From the NCBI RefSeq assembly GCF_007667275.1, contig NZ_VDQT01000004.1, forward strand, positions 248,001 to 312,000: a stretch of 64,000 nt of DNA, given 5' to 3'. The stretch's first letter is position 1, and every line of letters begins with the position of its first letter. The notes beneath the pieces were generated by a model that was not told where the DNA came from, searched no databases, and worked only from the letters and a program-made list of their open reading frames with translations. The stretch is from Stenotrophomonas rhizophila. GTDB lineage: Bacteria > Pseudomonadota > Gammaproteobacteria > Xanthomonadales > Xanthomonadaceae. Below, piece after piece: positions 43,673 through 53,453 of the stretch. The translations under genes and the position numbers were made by a program.

Positions 43673-43706
43673 GAGGGCCTGGCGTTCGAAAGAGCGCCAG
43701 GCCCTC
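43673..43706. terminator. Bidirectional hairpin between DUF1328 gene and ddlA
   Basis: GAGGGCCTGGCG (43673-43684) and its exact complement at 43695-43706 make a 12-bp stem with a ten-base loop. It lies between two convergent genes and can serve both. There is no U tract. Confidence 0.65.
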
Positions 43707-43735
43707 GCTGCATATGGGGCCGATGGTGCCAAACC

Positions 43736-43840
43736 GTAGAGCCACGCCCTGCGTGGCTGGAACGGCCGACAGTGCGTAGAGCCACGCCCTGCGTGGCTGG
43801 AACGGCCGACGGTGGTTCAGCCACGCAGGGCGTGGCTCTA
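43736..43840. repeat. SMAG REP triad, left of ddlA
   Basis: Two direct copies headed GTAGAGCCACGCCCTGCGTG (starting 43736 and 43776) are followed by one inverted copy (about 43818-43840). The unit is nearly identical to the one at 45005-45111. Confidence 0.9.
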
Positions 43841-43844
43841 ACGG

Positions 43845-44948
43845 TCAGTGCGAAGTAATCGAGCTGCGCAGCGAGCGCTCGCTGGCATGCCGCTCCAGCG
43901 CCAGCTCCAGCAATCGCGTGATCAGCGCGGTGTAGTCCAGGCCACTGGCGGCCCACAGCTTGGGATACATGCTGATCCGGGTGAAGCCGGGCAACGTGTT
44001 GATCTCGTTGATCACCACCTCGCCGCTGCGGGTGAGGAACACATCAACGCGAGCGAGGCCTGCGCAGTCCAGCGCCTGGTAGGCCCGCACCGCGATATCG
44101 CGGATGCGCTGCTGCGCGTCTGCGCTGATGTCGGCCGGCACCACCACGTCCGCGCCGTTTTCGCTGATGTACTTGGTGTCGTACGAATAGAACTCGTCGT
44201 GCACCACCACTTCCCCGCAGACGCTCGCTTCCGGCGTGGCATTGCCCAGCACGGCGCATTCGATCTCGCGACCGTCGACGGCCGACTCCACCAACGCCTT
44301 GTGGTCGTAATCCAGCGCCAGTGCCAGCGCGTCCTGGAATTCCTGCGCGGTACGCACCTTGCTCACCCCTACCGACGAGCCCTGGTTGGCCGGCTTCACG
44401 AACAGAGGTGTCCCCAGCGTCGCCACCAGCGCAGCATAGTCGGCGGCGGCTGCCGTGGCCCGGGTGAAGCACGCGAACGGGGCTACCGCCAGCCCGGCAT
44501 CGCGAAGCAGGCGCTTGGCCACATCCTTGTCCATTGCCACCGCCGAGCCCAGCACACCGGAGCCGACGAAAGGCAGGTTGGCCATGCGCAGCAGCCCCTG
44601 CAGCGAACCGTCTTCACCCAGCGTACCGTGGACGATCGGGAAGACCACGTCGATCTGGTCCAGCGCCGCTGCCGGAGTGGCCGGTACCAGCTGGCGGCGG
44701 TCGGCGCCCGGCAGCACCGCCACCCCGTGGCCGGAGCGGTCAAGCGCGATGCGCGCGGGGTCGGCGGCGTTCAGCAGGAAACGTTCCGGGTCGCTCACGT
44801 GCCACTGGCCCTGCTTGTCGATGCCGATCAGGGTGACCTCGAAGCGGTCCTTGTCCAGCGCATCCAGGATGTTTTTCGCCGACTGCAGCGAGACCTCGTG
44901 TTCGGCCGAACGGCCACCGAAAATGATGCCTACCCGGATCTTGCCCAT
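43845..44948 (-). CDS. ddlA: D-alanine--D-alanine ligase A
   Basis: The 367-residue ATP-grasp enzyme has [11 protein letters not shown] at the N-terminus, [12 protein letters not shown], the ATP-grasp [11 protein letters not shown] and C-terminal [10 protein letters not shown] with metal ligands. It makes the D-Ala-D-Ala dipeptide for peptidoglycan in the cytoplasm. Length and the S-A-E-H-E-V-S motif fit the DdlA branch rather than the shorter DdlB of division clusters. ATG 44948 begins the domain. A REP triad lies on each side, so the gene forms an isolated cassette. Confidence 0.93.
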   Translation of the reverse strand: MGKIRVGIIFGGRSAEHEVSLQSAKNILDALDKDRFEVTLIGIDKQGQWHVSDPERFLLNAADPARIALDRSGHGVAVLPGADRRQLVPATPAAALDQIDVVFPIVHGTLGEDGSLQGLLRMANLPFVGSGVLGSAVAMDKDVAKRLLRDAGLAVAPFACFTRATAAAADYAALVATLGTPLFVKPANQGSSVGVSKVRTAQEFQDALALALDYDHKALVESAVDGREIECAVLGNATPEASVCGEVVVHDEFYSYDTKYISENGADVVVPADISADAQQRIRDIAVRAYQALDCAGLARVDVFLTRSGEVVINEINTLPGFTRISMYPKLWAASGLDYTALITRLLELALERHASERSLRSSITSH

Positions 44949-45004
44949 GCTGCTGCCGCTCCTGCCATGCGTGTGAGGATGCCCATCATGAAAGCATTTC
45001 CCCC

Positions 45005-45111
45005 GTAGAGCCACGCCCTGCGTGGCTGGAACGTCCGATCGTGCGTAGAGCCACGCCCTGCGTGGCTGGAACGGCCGACGGTGGTTCAGCCACGCAGGGC
45101 GTGGCTCTACG
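45005..45111. repeat. SMAG REP triad, right of ddlA
   Basis: Same arrangement as 43736-43840: two direct GTAG-headed units at 45005 and 45044, then an inverted unit at 45088-45111. Only a few bases in the spacer between units one and two differ. The two triads are direct repeats flanking ddlA. Confidence 0.9.
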
Positions 45112-45138
45112 CATCAAGGCGCCGGGTACAATGACGCA

Positions 45139-45780
45139 ATGGCACGTTCCCTGCTCTCCTCCCTCAAGCCGCTGGCCGGCAATGCGCTGCAGCTCGCGCT
45201 CAACCGCGCGCTGGCGCTGGACCCCGATACCCGCCGCGCGCTGGTCGCGCTGGATGGCCGCCATATCGCCCTGACCCTGGAGTCGCCCTCGTTGGCGATG
45301 CGGATCGGGGTGGACGGCGAACGCCTCACCGTGGGCCCGGTGGACCCGCAGCAGGAACCGGACCTGGCCGTGCGCAGCACGCTGGGCGGGGTGCTGGCGC
45401 AGCTGCCGTTCCTGGCCAATGCGCGCCGCGGCGGCGACGCCCCGGCGGGCCGGGTCAAGGTTTCCGGCGATGCCGAGCTGGCCCGTCGCCTGCAGCAGCT
45501 GGCCAGCCGCTTCGACCCGGACTGGCAGCTGCCGTTCGTGCGGGTGTTCGGCGAGGTGCTGGGCGTGCAGGTGGCCCATGCGCTGCGCTCGGCCTTGCAG
45601 CATGCGCGCCGCGGCGCGTCCGACCTGGCGCACAGCGCCGCCGATTTTGTCACCGAGGAGTCGCGCGACGTGGTAGCCCGAGCCGAACTGGAAGCCTTCC
45701 ATGACGATGTGGACGTGATGCGCGACGACGTCGAACGCTTGGCCGTGCGCGTGCAGCGCCTGGCCCAGGTGCGCGCATGA
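45139..45780 (+). CDS. ubiJ: UbiJ, SCP2-domain accessory factor of ubiquinone synthesis
   Basis: The 213-residue protein has an SCP2 lipid-binding fold in the first 130 residues ([28 protein letters not shown]) and a charged helical tail with [19 protein letters not shown]. UbiJ is part of the cytoplasmic complex that carries ubiquinone intermediates. Its stop overlaps ubiB by four bases (ATGA), which confirms the pairing seen in other gammaproteobacteria. Confidence 0.9.
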   Translation: MARSLLSSLKPLAGNALQLALNRALALDPDTRRALVALDGRHIALTLESPSLAMRIGVDGERLTVGPVDPQQEPDLAVRSTLGGVLAQLPFLANARRGGDAPAGRVKVSGDAELARRLQQLASRFDPDWQLPFVRVFGEVLGVQVAHALRSALQHARRGASDLAHSAADFVTEESRDVVARAELEAFHDDVDVMRDDVERLAVRVQRLAQVRA

Positions 45781-47435
45781 AGGCCGTGTTCCGCGCCAGC
45801 CGGATCGGGCGGGTGATCCTGCGCTATCGCCTGGACGACCTGCTCGATGGCACCCCGCTGGAGCGCTGGCTGCGCATGGCCAAGCCGTTCGTGCCGCGCG
45901 CCTCGGCCGACATCGCCGCACAGTCGCGCGGTGCGCGCCTGCGCCTGGCGCTGCAGGACCTGGGGCCGATCTTCGTCAAGTTCGGGCAGATCCTGTCCAC
46001 CCGCCGCGACCTGATCCCGGCCGACATCGCCAACGAACTGACCCTGCTGCAGGACCGGGTGAAGCCGTTCGACGGCGCCACCGCGCAGCGCATCGTCGAA
46101 GCCGCACTGGGTCGCCCGGTGGCCGAGGCCTTCGCCAGCTTCGACCTGCAGCCGCTGGCCTCGGCGTCGATCGCCCAGGTCCATGCCGCCACCCTGGCCG
46201 ATGGCCGCCAGGTGGTGGTCAAAGTGCTGCGCCCGGATATCGAAAAGCAGATCGACGCCGACATCGCGCTGCTGAAGTCGGCGGCGGCACTGGTCGAGCG
46301 CGCGCATCCCCGCGCCGACAAGATCCGCCCGCGCGAAGTCGTGGCCGAAGTTGAAAACACCCTGGCCGCCGAACTGGACCTGCAGCGCGAAGGCGCCAAC
46401 GCCAGCGTCCTGCGCCGCAACTGGGTCGATTCGGACGACCTGTACGTGCCCGAGGTGATCTGGAGCCACACCGCCGAGCGCGCGCTCACCCTGGAACGGG
46501 TGTGGGGCATTCCGTCGGACGACATCGCCGCGCTGGACAAGGCCGGCATCGACCGCAAGGCGCTGGCGGCCAAGGGCGTCCGCGTGTTCTACACGCAGGT
46601 GTTCCGCGACAACTTCTTCCATGCCGACGCGCACGCCGGCAACATCTGGGTCGACACCGATCCGATGCGGCGCGACAACCCGCGTTTCATCGCGCTGGAT
46701 TTCGGCATCATGGGCCAGCTGTCCGAAGAGGATCAGTACTACCTCGCCGAAAACTTCATGGCCATCTTCAACAAGGACTACCGGCGCATGGCCGAGCTTC
46801 ATGTCGAAGCCGGCTGGATGCCGAACAACGTGCGCATCGATGAACTCGAAGCGGCGGCGCGTTCGGTATGCGAACCGTACTTCACCCGGCCGCTGTCGCA
46901 GATCTCGCTGGCCGAAGTGCTGATCAAGCTGTTCCGCGTGGCCCAGCGTTACGAGCTCACCCTGCAGCCGCAGCTGATCCTGCTGCAGAAGACCCTGCTC
47001 AACATCGAAGGCGTGGGTCGCCAGCTCGACCCGGAACTGGATATCTGGGCGGTGGCGCGGCCGGTGCTGGAACGCATCCTGCGCGAGCGCTACAGCCCGC
47101 GCCGGGTGCTGAAGGAGCTGCGCAAGCGCCTGCCGGAAATCATGACCCACACCCCGGACATGCCGCGCCTGGTGCATGCCTGGCTGCGCCAGCAGGTTGA
47201 AGGCGGGCATGAGCTGTCGATGCGCTCGCAGGACCTGGTGGCGCTCAACACCAACCTGCAGAAGCTGCAGAAGCGCGCCGTGGCCGCCATTGCCGGCGTC
47301 GGCCTGCTGATCGTGGCGGCGGTGCTGTACGGCATGCAGCCCGGTGGCTGGTACGTCGGCGACACGCCGATGCTGAGCATTGCCAGTGGTGCGGCCGGCC
47401 TGTTCTCGCTGGCCAGCGCGTGGTGGCGCCGGTGA
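45777..47435 (+). CDS. ubiB: UbiB, ABC1/ADCK-type ATPase of ubiquinone synthesis
   Basis: The 552-residue protein has the invariant K-F-G-Q motif in [13 protein letters not shown], the alanine-rich nucleotide loop S-A-S-I-A-Q-V-H, the protein-kinase-like catalytic H-A-D-A-H-A-G-N and metal-binding L-D-F-G-I-M motifs. It ends in two membrane helices after residue 500. It supports extraction of ubiquinone precursors from the membrane. It overlaps truC downstream. Confidence 0.95.
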   Translation: MKAVFRASRIGRVILRYRLDDLLDGTPLERWLRMAKPFVPRASADIAAQSRGARLRLALQDLGPIFVKFGQILSTRRDLIPADIANELTLLQDRVKPFDGATAQRIVEAALGRPVAEAFASFDLQPLASASIAQVHAATLADGRQVVVKVLRPDIEKQIDADIALLKSAAALVERAHPRADKIRPREVVAEVENTLAAELDLQREGANASVLRRNWVDSDDLYVPEVIWSHTAERALTLERVWGIPSDDIAALDKAGIDRKALAAKGVRVFYTQVFRDNFFHADAHAGNIWVDTDPMRRDNPRFIALDFGIMGQLSEEDQYYLAENFMAIFNKDYRRMAELHVEAGWMPNNVRIDELEAAARSVCEPYFTRPLSQISLAEVLIKLFRVAQRYELTLQPQLILLQKTLLNIEGVGRQLDPELDIWAVARPVLERILRERYSPRRVLKELRKRLPEIMTHTPDMPRLVHAWLRQQVEGGHELSMRSQDLVALNTNLQKLQKRAVAAIAGVGLLIVAAVLYGMQPGGWYVGDTPMLSIASGAAGLFSLASAWWRR

Positions 47436-48169
47436 CCGACTTCGACACGCTCGCCGACGCCCCGGTCGAGGCGCCGGTGGCGCTGCCGCCGCTGCAGCTG
47501 CTGCACGTGGACGAGCGCCTGGCCGTGGTCAACAAGCCTGCAGGGCTGATGGTCCACGACAGCAAGCTGGCCCGCGGCGAAGACGATTTCCTGGCCGACC
47601 GCCTGCGCGAGCAGTTGGGCCGGCCGATCTTCCTGGTCCACCGCCTGGACCGCGCCACCAGCGGCTGCCTGCTGCTCGCGTTCGACCGCGAGAGCGCCAG
47701 CGTGCTGGGTAAATCACTGATGGGCGGCGACGTGACCAAGGACTACCTGGCGATCTGCCGGGGCTGGCCGGCCGAAGAGGCGTTCACCGTCGACCACGAC
47801 CTGGACGGCGGCCCCGGCAAGCCGGTGAAGAAGCAGGCCATCACGCATTTCCAGCGCGTGGCGGTGGGTGAGATCGCGGTGCCGGTGGGTGAGTTCGCCA
47901 CCTCGCGTTATGCGCTGCTGCGCTGCCAGCCGCAGACCGGGCGTTTCCGCCAGATCCGCCGCCACCTCAAGCATCTCTCGCATCACCTGATCGGCGACAC
48001 CAGCCACGGCGATGGCCGGCACAACCGCAGTTTCCGCATGCAGGGCATCCACCGCATGCTGCTGCACGCCGAACGGCTGCGCTTCCCGCACCCGGACGGC
48101 ACCCTGATGGACGTCACCGCCCCGGTGGACGGCGAGTTCCGCAAAGCGATGGATCTGTTCGGCTGGTGA
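47432..48169 (+). CDS. truC: RluA-family pseudouridine synthase, TruC-like
   Basis: The protein is about 245 residues. Its catalytic Asp lies in [12 protein letters not shown], and the second motif is [11 protein letters not shown]. The C-terminal [14 protein letters not shown] and [10 protein letters not shown] match TruC, which modifies U65 of tRNA. GTG 47432 overlaps the ubiB stop by four bases (GTGA), suggesting coupling; a GTG at 47420 is the in-frame alternative (249 residues). Confidence 0.88.
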   Translation: MTDFDTLADAPVEAPVALPPLQLLHVDERLAVVNKPAGLMVHDSKLARGEDDFLADRLREQLGRPIFLVHRLDRATSGCLLLAFDRESASVLGKSLMGGDVTKDYLAICRGWPAEEAFTVDHDLDGGPGKPVKKQAITHFQRVAVGEIAVPVGEFATSRYALLRCQPQTGRFRQIRRHLKHLSHHLIGDTSHGDGRHNRSFRMQGIHRMLLHAERLRFPHPDGTLMDVTAPVDGEFRKAMDLFGW

Positions 48170-48197
48170 TGGGGCTGCATGGGCCTGGCACCGCGAG

Positions 48198-48271
48198 GAC
48201 ACGCATGGCGTGTCACTACGCGGCAAGCCCGCACCGACCAACCGCGTGGCGACACGCCACGCGTGTCCCAC
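48198..48271. repeat. Pair of REP-like palindromes after truC
   Basis: GACACGCATGGCGTGTCACTACG at 48198-48220 in two parts (stem GACACGC/GCGTGTC) and a facing copy with CGTGGCGACACGCC at 48244-48271. They resemble the SMAG layout and separate the ubi operon from the convergent DUF2059 gene. Confidence 0.65.
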
Positions 48272-48292
48272 GCACACCCACACCGTTCAACC

Positions 48293-48838
48293 TTACTTGG
48301 CCGGCGCGGCCTGCGCTGGCGCTTCGTTCACGATCGCCTCCAGGTCCTTCTGCAGGTCCACGAACAGCGGCTGCATGCGGTCCTGGATCGCCACCATCGC
48401 GTTCTGCATCAGCGCCGGGGTCTTGTCCAGCAGGCTCTGCCCGGCCGAGCTCTCGTAGAACTCGGCCATGGCCAGCACGTCTTCCTTGCTGAAGGTCTTC
48501 TTGTACAGGTCCACGTACATAGGCCGCAGCTGCTGCCAGGACAGCGCCTGGCGGATGGTCTCCTTGCTGCGTTGTTCGATCCGCTGCAGCTGCGCCTTCT
48601 GCGCGTCGTCCAGCTTGCGCTGCTGGGCGATCTGAAGGAACTGCTGGCGCTGCATCTCCTCCATCCGCGGCACCATCGAGTCGAGCATGTTCTGCGCGCG
48701 CGATGCGGCCAGCAGGCGGTTGATATCCGCGTCCGACGGCGGTGCGGCCAGCGCCGGGGCAATGGCGGCCAAGCCCAGCGCGAGGGTCAGGGCCAGGCGG
48801 GTGAGGCTGCGGCGGGCCGGCGAACGGGTCGACATCAT
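48293..48838 (-). CDS. DUF2059 secreted protein
   Basis: The 181-residue protein has a signal peptide (about 1-31, ending A-L-A). The mature region is helical with M-R-P-M-Y-V-D-L-Y/L-R-P-M-Y-V-D-L-Y-K-K-T-F-S and L-A-M-A-E-F-Y-E-S-S-A-G-Q, the hallmark of DUF2059 (periplasmic, sometimes linked to envelope stress). Two adjacent ATG codons (48838 and 48835) can start it. No operon partner. Confidence 0.85.
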   Translation of the reverse strand: MMSTRSPARRSLTRLALTLALGLAAIAPALAAPPSDADINRLLAASRAQNMLDSMVPRMEEMQRQQFLQIAQQRKLDDAQKAQLQRIEQRSKETIRQALSWQQLRPMYVDLYKKTFSKEDVLAMAEFYESSAGQSLLDKTPALMQNAMVAIQDRMQPLFVDLQKDLEAIVNEAPAQAAPAK

Positions 48839-49038
48839 GGTGGTGCTTCCTGCGGTTTCATGGAAACCCGAGCATACCTGCGCGGCCGTCAAACCGCCGT
48901 GGCCCACGCCCAGCCGCCGGCGCGCCCGGCCACGGCCCGGCGGTTCCGGCCCATACCGTGCTTTTCCCCGCCATTTCGACGTCATTGGTGAACATTGCGG
49001 TCACCTCAGGCGGCGGTCCTGCCTTTACAATGCGGCCC

Positions 49039-49470
49039 ATGGGAAACGGGCCTGTCACCATCAGCGACCACCTGGCGATTCCGGACACGGAGATCGTCGA
49101 GCGGTTCGTGCGCGCCAGCGGCGCCGGCGGGCAGAACGTGAACAAGGTAGCTACCGCCGTGGAGCTGCGTTTCGACGTGGCCGGTTCGCCTTCCTTGCCC
49201 GAACCGCTGCGCACCCGCCTGCTGGCGCGGCGCGACCGGCGCATGACCGGCGAAGGCGTGCTGGTCATCGACGCGCAGCGTTTCCGTACCCAGGACCGTA
49301 ACCGCGAGGACGCGCGCGAACGCCTGGCCGCCTTCATCCAGGCCAGCCTCAGCGTGCCCAAGGCGCGCGTGGCGACCAAGCCCACCTATGGCGCGAAGCT
49401 GCGCCGGCTGGATGAAAAGAAAGGCCGTGCGCAGATCAAGCGCGGCCGCACCACACGCAATTGGGAGTGA
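49039..49470 (+). CDS. arfB: ArfB, peptidyl-tRNA hydrolase for ribosome rescue
   Basis: The 143-residue class I release-factor-like protein has the catalytic G-A-G-G-Q-N-V-N-K loop and the basic C-terminal tail K-K-G-R-A-Q-I-K-R-G-R that enters the mRNA channel. It releases peptides from stalled ribosomes in the cytoplasm. ATG 49039 gives family length; ATG 49030 is three codons upstream. The acyltransferase gene starts five bases after its stop, so they may be cotranscribed. Confidence 0.92.
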   Translation: MGNGPVTISDHLAIPDTEIVERFVRASGAGGQNVNKVATAVELRFDVAGSPSLPEPLRTRLLARRDRRMTGEGVLVIDAQRFRTQDRNREDARERLAAFIQASLSVPKARVATKPTYGAKLRRLDEKKGRAQIKRGRTTRNWE

Positions 49471-49474
49471 TTGC

Positions 49475-50077
49475 TTGAACAACCGAAGTCCGTTGCTGCC
49501 GGCCGTTCCGCCCAGCATGCCGCAGGTCAAACCGAACCGCTTCCTGCGCTGGCTGGCGCGCTGCACGCTGCGCCTGGGCGGCTGGAAGGTCACCGGCACC
49601 TTCCCGGACGTGCCCAAACTGGTGTTTATCGTCGCGCCGCACTCGTCGAACTGGGACGGCTTCTGGGGCATGGCGGCCAAGATCGCGCTGGGCATGCAGG
49701 TGAAGGTGCTGGGCAAGGCCTCGCTGTTCTGGTGGCCGCTGTCGCCGCTGCTGCGCACCCTGGGCGTGATCCCGCTGGACCGCAGCTCGCCGCAGGGAAC
49801 GGTGGAACAGGCGGTCAGCCTGCTGCGCAATTCCGACCGGCTGTGGTACGCGATCACCCCCGAAGGCACCCGCAAGGCGGTGACCCACTGGAAGGCCGGC
49901 TTCCTGAAGATCGCGCGCATGGCCGATGTGCCGGTGCTGGCGTGCTACTTCCACTACCCGGAAAAGACCATCGGCATCGGTCCACTGTTCTATTCCAGCG
50001 GCGACGACGTGGCCGACATGGCCGCCATCCGCGAGTACTACCGGCCGTGGCAGGGCAAGAACCGCGGCACCGTCTGA
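49475..50077 (+). CDS. PlsC-family acyltransferase
   Basis: The 200-residue protein has the acyltransferase motif I-V-A-P-H-S-S-N-W-D (H-x4-D) and the P-E-G-T-R-K motif, with a hydrophobic stretch near W-W-P-L-S-P-L-L-R. It resembles 1-acyl-glycerol-3-phosphate acyltransferase relatives that act at the inner membrane. TTG 49475 was chosen because GGAG lies seven bases upstream; ATG 49517 is the alternative (186 residues). It follows arfB closely. Confidence 0.85.
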   Translation: MNNRSPLLPAVPPSMPQVKPNRFLRWLARCTLRLGGWKVTGTFPDVPKLVFIVAPHSSNWDGFWGMAAKIALGMQVKVLGKASLFWWPLSPLLRTLGVIPLDRSSPQGTVEQAVSLLRNSDRLWYAITPEGTRKAVTHWKAGFLKIARMADVPVLACYFHYPEKTIGIGPLFYSSGDDVADMAAIREYYRPWQGKNRGTV

Positions 50078-50182
50078 GGCAAGCCCAGGCGCCACGTCCG
50101 GCACATGCCGGGTGCGGGCAATGGGAGTAGGGTGATCGGCTGCGGTCCAACGCCGCCTCACCTCATTCCAGGAGCCCGTTTC

Positions 50183-52339
50183 ATGTCGCGTACCGTAATC
50201 TTGGCCGCCGCCATCAGCCTGGCGTTGGCGGCCTGTTCCGGCAAGGAGTCCACCCCCGTGTCCGACACCCAGACCCCCGCCGCGCAGCAGCCGGCCGACG
50301 CCTCCACCAACCCCCTGTTGAGCGCCAGCACGCTGCCGTTCCAGGCCCCGCCGTTCGACCGCATCAAGGACAGTGATTACCTGCCGGCCTTCAATGAAGG
50401 CATGAAGCAGCACCTGGCCGAAGTGCGCAAGATCGCCGACAACGCCGAACCGGCCACCTTCGACAACACCATCGAAGCGCTCGAGCGCAGCGGTGAAACG
50501 CTCGACCGCGTGTCGCGCGTGTTCTTCGGCCTGGTCCAGGCCGACACCAACGAAGCGCGGCAGAAGATCCAGGAAGAGGTAGCGCCGAAGCTGGCCGAAC
50601 ACCAGGATGAAATCAGCCTGGATCCGAAGCTGTTCGCGCGCATCAAGAGCATTTACGACCAGCGCGATGCGCTGGGCCTGGACCCGGTGCAGAAGCGCCT
50701 GGTCGAGCGCGATTACCAGGAATTCGTGCGCGCCGGCGCGCAGCTGTCCGACGCCGACAAGGCCAGCCTGCGCAAGCTCAACGTGGAAGAAACCACGCTG
50801 GCCACCAAGTTCCATACCCGCCTGGTCGCCGCCACCGCCGCGGCCGCCGTGGTGGTGGATGACAAGGCCAAACTGGCCGGGCTGAGCGAAGAAGAAATCA
50901 ACACCGCCGCAGCCGATGCCAAGGCGCGCAACCTGGAAGGCAAGTTCCTGCTGCCGCTGCAGAACACCACCCAGCAGCCGGTGCTGGCCTCGCTGAGTGA
51001 CCGCGACCAGCGCGCGGCGGTGCTGAAGGCGTCGGAAACCCGCGCCGAGCGTGGCGATGCCAACGACACCCGCGAAACCGTGCAGCGCCTGGCCCAGCTG
51101 CGGGCGCAGAAGGCCAAGCTGCTTGGCTTCGAGAACTACGCCGCCTACAGCCTGGCCGATCAGATGGCCAAGACCCCGGCAGCCGCGATGAAGCTGCTGA
51201 CCGACACGGTGCCGGCGGCGACCAGCAAGGCCCGCGGCGAGATCGCGGAAATGCAGAAGGTGATCGACGCCCAGAAGGGCGGCTTCCAGCTCGCGGCCTC
51301 GGACTGGGATTTCTACGCCGAACAGGTGCGCAAGGCGCAGTACGACCTGGACGAGTCGCAGATCAAGCCGTACTTCGAGATGGACAACGTGCTGCAGAAC
51401 GGCGTCTTCTACGCCGCCACCCAGCTGTACGGCATCACCTTCAAGCCGCGCACCGACATTCCGACCTACCACCCGGACATGAAGGTGTATGAAGTGTTCG
51501 ACAAGGACGGCACCTCGCTGGCGCTGTTCTACACCGACTACTTCAAGCGCGACAGCAAGTCCGGCGGCGCGTGGATGGACGTGTTCGTCGAGCAGAACGG
51601 CCTGACCGGTGCCAAGCCGGTGGTCTACAACGTCTGCAACTTCACCAAGCCCGCCGCCGGCCAGCCGGCGCTGCTGAGCTTCGACGACGTCACCACCATG
51701 TTCCATGAGTTCGGCCATGCGCTGCACGGCATGTTCTCGAACGTGAAGTACCCGTCCATCGCCGGCACCAGCACCTCGCGTGATTTCGTCGAGTTCCCGT
51801 CGCAGTTCAACGAGCACTGGGCGCTGGACCCGAAGGTGTTCGCCAACTACGCGAAGAACTACAAGACCGGCGAACCGATGCCGCAGGCACTGGTGGACAA
51901 GATCCTGAAGGCACGCACCTTCAACCAGGGCTATGCGACCACCGAATACCTGTCGGCCGCGCTGCTCGACCTGGCCTGGCACACCCAGCCGGCCGACGCG
52001 AAGCTGCAGGACGTGGCGCCGTTTGAAGCGGCGGCGCTGAAGAAGTTCAAGGTCGACCTGGCGCAGGTGCCGCCGCGCTACCGCACCACCTACTTCGACC
52101 ACATCTGGGGTGGCGGCTATTCGGCCGGTTATTACGCGTACTTCTGGGCGGAAGTGCTCGACCACGATTCGTTCGAGTGGTTCAAGGAGCACGGTGGCCT
52201 GAAGCCGGAGAATGGCCAGGTGTTCCGCGACAAGATCCTCTCGCGCGGCAACAGCGTCGAGCTGGCCGACCTGTACCGCGAATTCCGCGGCAAGGACCCG
52301 TCGGTGGAACCGCTGCTGGTCAACCGCGGCCTGAAATAA
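50183..52339 (+). CDS. dcp: Peptidyl-dipeptidase Dcp, lipoprotein form
   Basis: The 718-residue M3 family zinc peptidase has the active site T-M-F-H-E-F-G-H-A-L-H-G and C-terminal Y-S-A-G-Y-Y-A-Y-F-W-A-E substrate-binding residues. The N-terminus is a lipoprotein signal, S-L-A-L-A-A-C (Cys at about residue 18), so it is membrane-anchored in the periplasm, unlike cytoplasmic Dcp of E. coli. It removes C-terminal dipeptides. ATG 50183 starts the signal. Confidence 0.92.
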   Translation: MSRTVILAAAISLALAACSGKESTPVSDTQTPAAQQPADASTNPLLSASTLPFQAPPFDRIKDSDYLPAFNEGMKQHLAEVRKIADNAEPATFDNTIEALERSGETLDRVSRVFFGLVQADTNEARQKIQEEVAPKLAEHQDEISLDPKLFARIKSIYDQRDALGLDPVQKRLVERDYQEFVRAGAQLSDADKASLRKLNVEETTLATKFHTRLVAATAAAAVVVDDKAKLAGLSEEEINTAAADAKARNLEGKFLLPLQNTTQQPVLASLSDRDQRAAVLKASETRAERGDANDTRETVQRLAQLRAQKAKLLGFENYAAYSLADQMAKTPAAAMKLLTDTVPAATSKARGEIAEMQKVIDAQKGGFQLAASDWDFYAEQVRKAQYDLDESQIKPYFEMDNVLQNGVFYAATQLYGITFKPRTDIPTYHPDMKVYEVFDKDGTSLALFYTDYFKRDSKSGGAWMDVFVEQNGLTGAKPVVYNVCNFTKPAAGQPALLSFDDVTTMFHEFGHALHGMFSNVKYPSIAGTSTSRDFVEFPSQFNEHWALDPKVFANYAKNYKTGEPMPQALVDKILKARTFNQGYATTEYLSAALLDLAWHTQPADAKLQDVAPFEAAALKKFKVDLAQVPPRYRTTYFDHIWGGGYSAGYYAYFWAEVLDHDSFEWFKEHGGLKPENGQVFRDKILSRGNSVELADLYREFRGKDPSVEPLLVNRGLK

Positions 52340-52355
52340 ATCGATCCACGTAAAT

Positions 52356-52385
52356 GCGAACGGCGGGGGAAACCCCGCCGTTCGC
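52356..52385 (+). terminator. Terminator hairpin after dcp
   Basis: A perfect 13-bp stem, GCGAACGGCGGGG against its complement, with a GAAA loop, starts 16 bases after the dcp stop. The GNRA-type loop makes it very stable. No U tract follows. Confidence 0.75.
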
Positions 52386-52406
52386 GTATCTGGGCCGTTG
52401 ATCGCT

Positions 52407-52551
52407 GGTAGGGTCGGTTCCCAAACGACTGCACGTAAACCATCAACGCCCGGTAACGCATGGACTACGAACGCAGACGTCTCTCCGCCCACGTTCATGC
52501 GTCCCCGTGCCGATCAGCGCTATCGGCGGTCGTTTGGGAACCGACCCTACC
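52407..52551. repeat. Inverted pair of SMAG-like units
   Basis: GGTAGGGTCGGTTCCCAAAC at 52407-52426 (then GAC) and its inverted copy at 52529-52551 frame about 100 bases. The same head occurs at 11164-11190. They follow the dcp terminator. Confidence 0.8.
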
Positions 52552-52601
52552 AATGCGCCGCAGGGCGGCCACAGGTTCCGGGCCGCACCCGCGCCAAACA
52601 T

Positions 52602-53045
52602 TCACGTCCCCACGCGACACCCCACCTCGCTGCATCCCAGGTGATCCAACGCGATCTCCAGCGCATGCATGTAACTCTGCGCGCAGTACCCGTGGGCCAC
52701 GCCGATGCGCTGGCCCACGTGCTCCGGCAGGCACGCTTCCGGCGCGCCCGCATCATCATCATGCACTTCCACGTATGCGTTGTGCAGGTGCGGCAACAAC
52801 CGCTGCAAGCGCGCGCTGCCCACGCACGCGCCCGGATCCAGCAACGTCACCTCGCCGCGGCTGTGATCCGCCACGCGCAACGCGTCCAGCAGTTCCTGTT
52901 CGGAGCCACAGGCACGGATTGCCACCGTGGTGCCGGCATCGATCGCCCGATGCACCAGCGCCTTCAGCACCGGCGCCGGCAACGGCTGCGCGGTACGGAT
53001 CAGCTGCCCGGCGGCTTCCGGGCCACGGATGATGAAGATCGACAT
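52602..53045 (-). CDS. Degenerate type II dehydroquinase-like protein, copy 2
   Basis: The 147-residue protein has the layout of type II 3-dehydroquinate dehydratase: an N-terminal beta strand with G-P, a middle region A-C-G-S-E-Q-E-L-L-D-A-L (where active enzymes have QSN-EGELID), L-L-D-P-G-A-C-V (active: IINPGAYTH), Y-V-E-V-H-D-D-D (active: EVH-S-N) and V-A-H-G-Y-C-A-Q-S-Y-M-H-A-L (where active enzymes have G.GY..al). The catalytic Tyr, Arg and His loops are missing, so it is very unlikely to act in the shikimate pathway. It lies three bases after its paralogue at 53049. Confidence 0.65.
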   Translation of the reverse strand: MSIFIIRGPEAAGQLIRTAQPLPAPVLKALVHRAIDAGTTVAIRACGSEQELLDALRVADHSRGEVTLLDPGACVGSARLQRLLPHLHNAYVEVHDDDAGAPEACLPEHVGQRIGVAHGYCAQSYMHALEIALDHLGCSEVGCRVGT

Positions 53046-53048
53046 GGC

Positions 53049-53453
53049 TCAGGCGCTCCCGACAACGGTCTGCAAACGGCGCGCGGCAATCGCCAGTGAC
53101 AACCGGCACGCGTCATCGCGGCCACTGCTGCACACCACCTGCGCCGCCGGCGCATGCAGCGGATGCAGGTGGGCGTCCAGGCTGTCGTCGTCGTTGGCCG
53201 CCATCTCGATGTACGGGGCCGGCAGCGCGTCCAGCGCCGCGCACAGGTCGCGGCCGTGCGCGGCCCACTGCGCCGGCTCGGCGCTGGCGGTTTCGATCAA
53301 CACCCAGGCCGGTGCCGTGTGCCGGGCCTGCTGCAGGCAGTGCAGCAGCGCCGGCAGCGTGGCGCAGTCCTGGCAGTGCACGGCGTGGCCGGCCAGCTGG
53401 GCCGGCACCGGCAGCGGGTCCGGCGACGGCTGCCGGAGCAACAGGATGGTCAT
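53049..53453 (-). CDS. Degenerate type II dehydroquinase-like protein, copy 1
   Basis: The 134-residue protein begins M-T-I-L-L-L-R-Q-P and has A-W-V-L-I-E-T, P-Y-I-E-M-A-A-N-D-D-D and V-V-C-S-S-G-R-D-D-A-C-R-L-S-L-A-I-A-A-R, matching the order of strands in the neighbouring copy and in type II dehydroquinases. It lacks the catalytic residues and is even more divergent. ATG 53453 follows GAGGTG at the right distance. The two genes are codirectional and nearly touching, so they are probably one transcript and may form a heteromer. Confidence 0.6.
   Translation of the reverse strand: MTILLLRQPSPDPLPVPAQLAGHAVHCQDCATLPALLHCLQQARHTAPAWVLIETASAEPAQWAAHGRDLCAALDALPAPYIEMAANDDDSLDAHLHPLHAPAAQVVCSSGRDDACRLSLAIAARRLQTVVGSA

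Noticed and set aside
49436..52498. 1020-codon open frame on the minus strand
   Set aside because: It is antisense to the acyltransferase and dcp genes, with biased composition and no family features.
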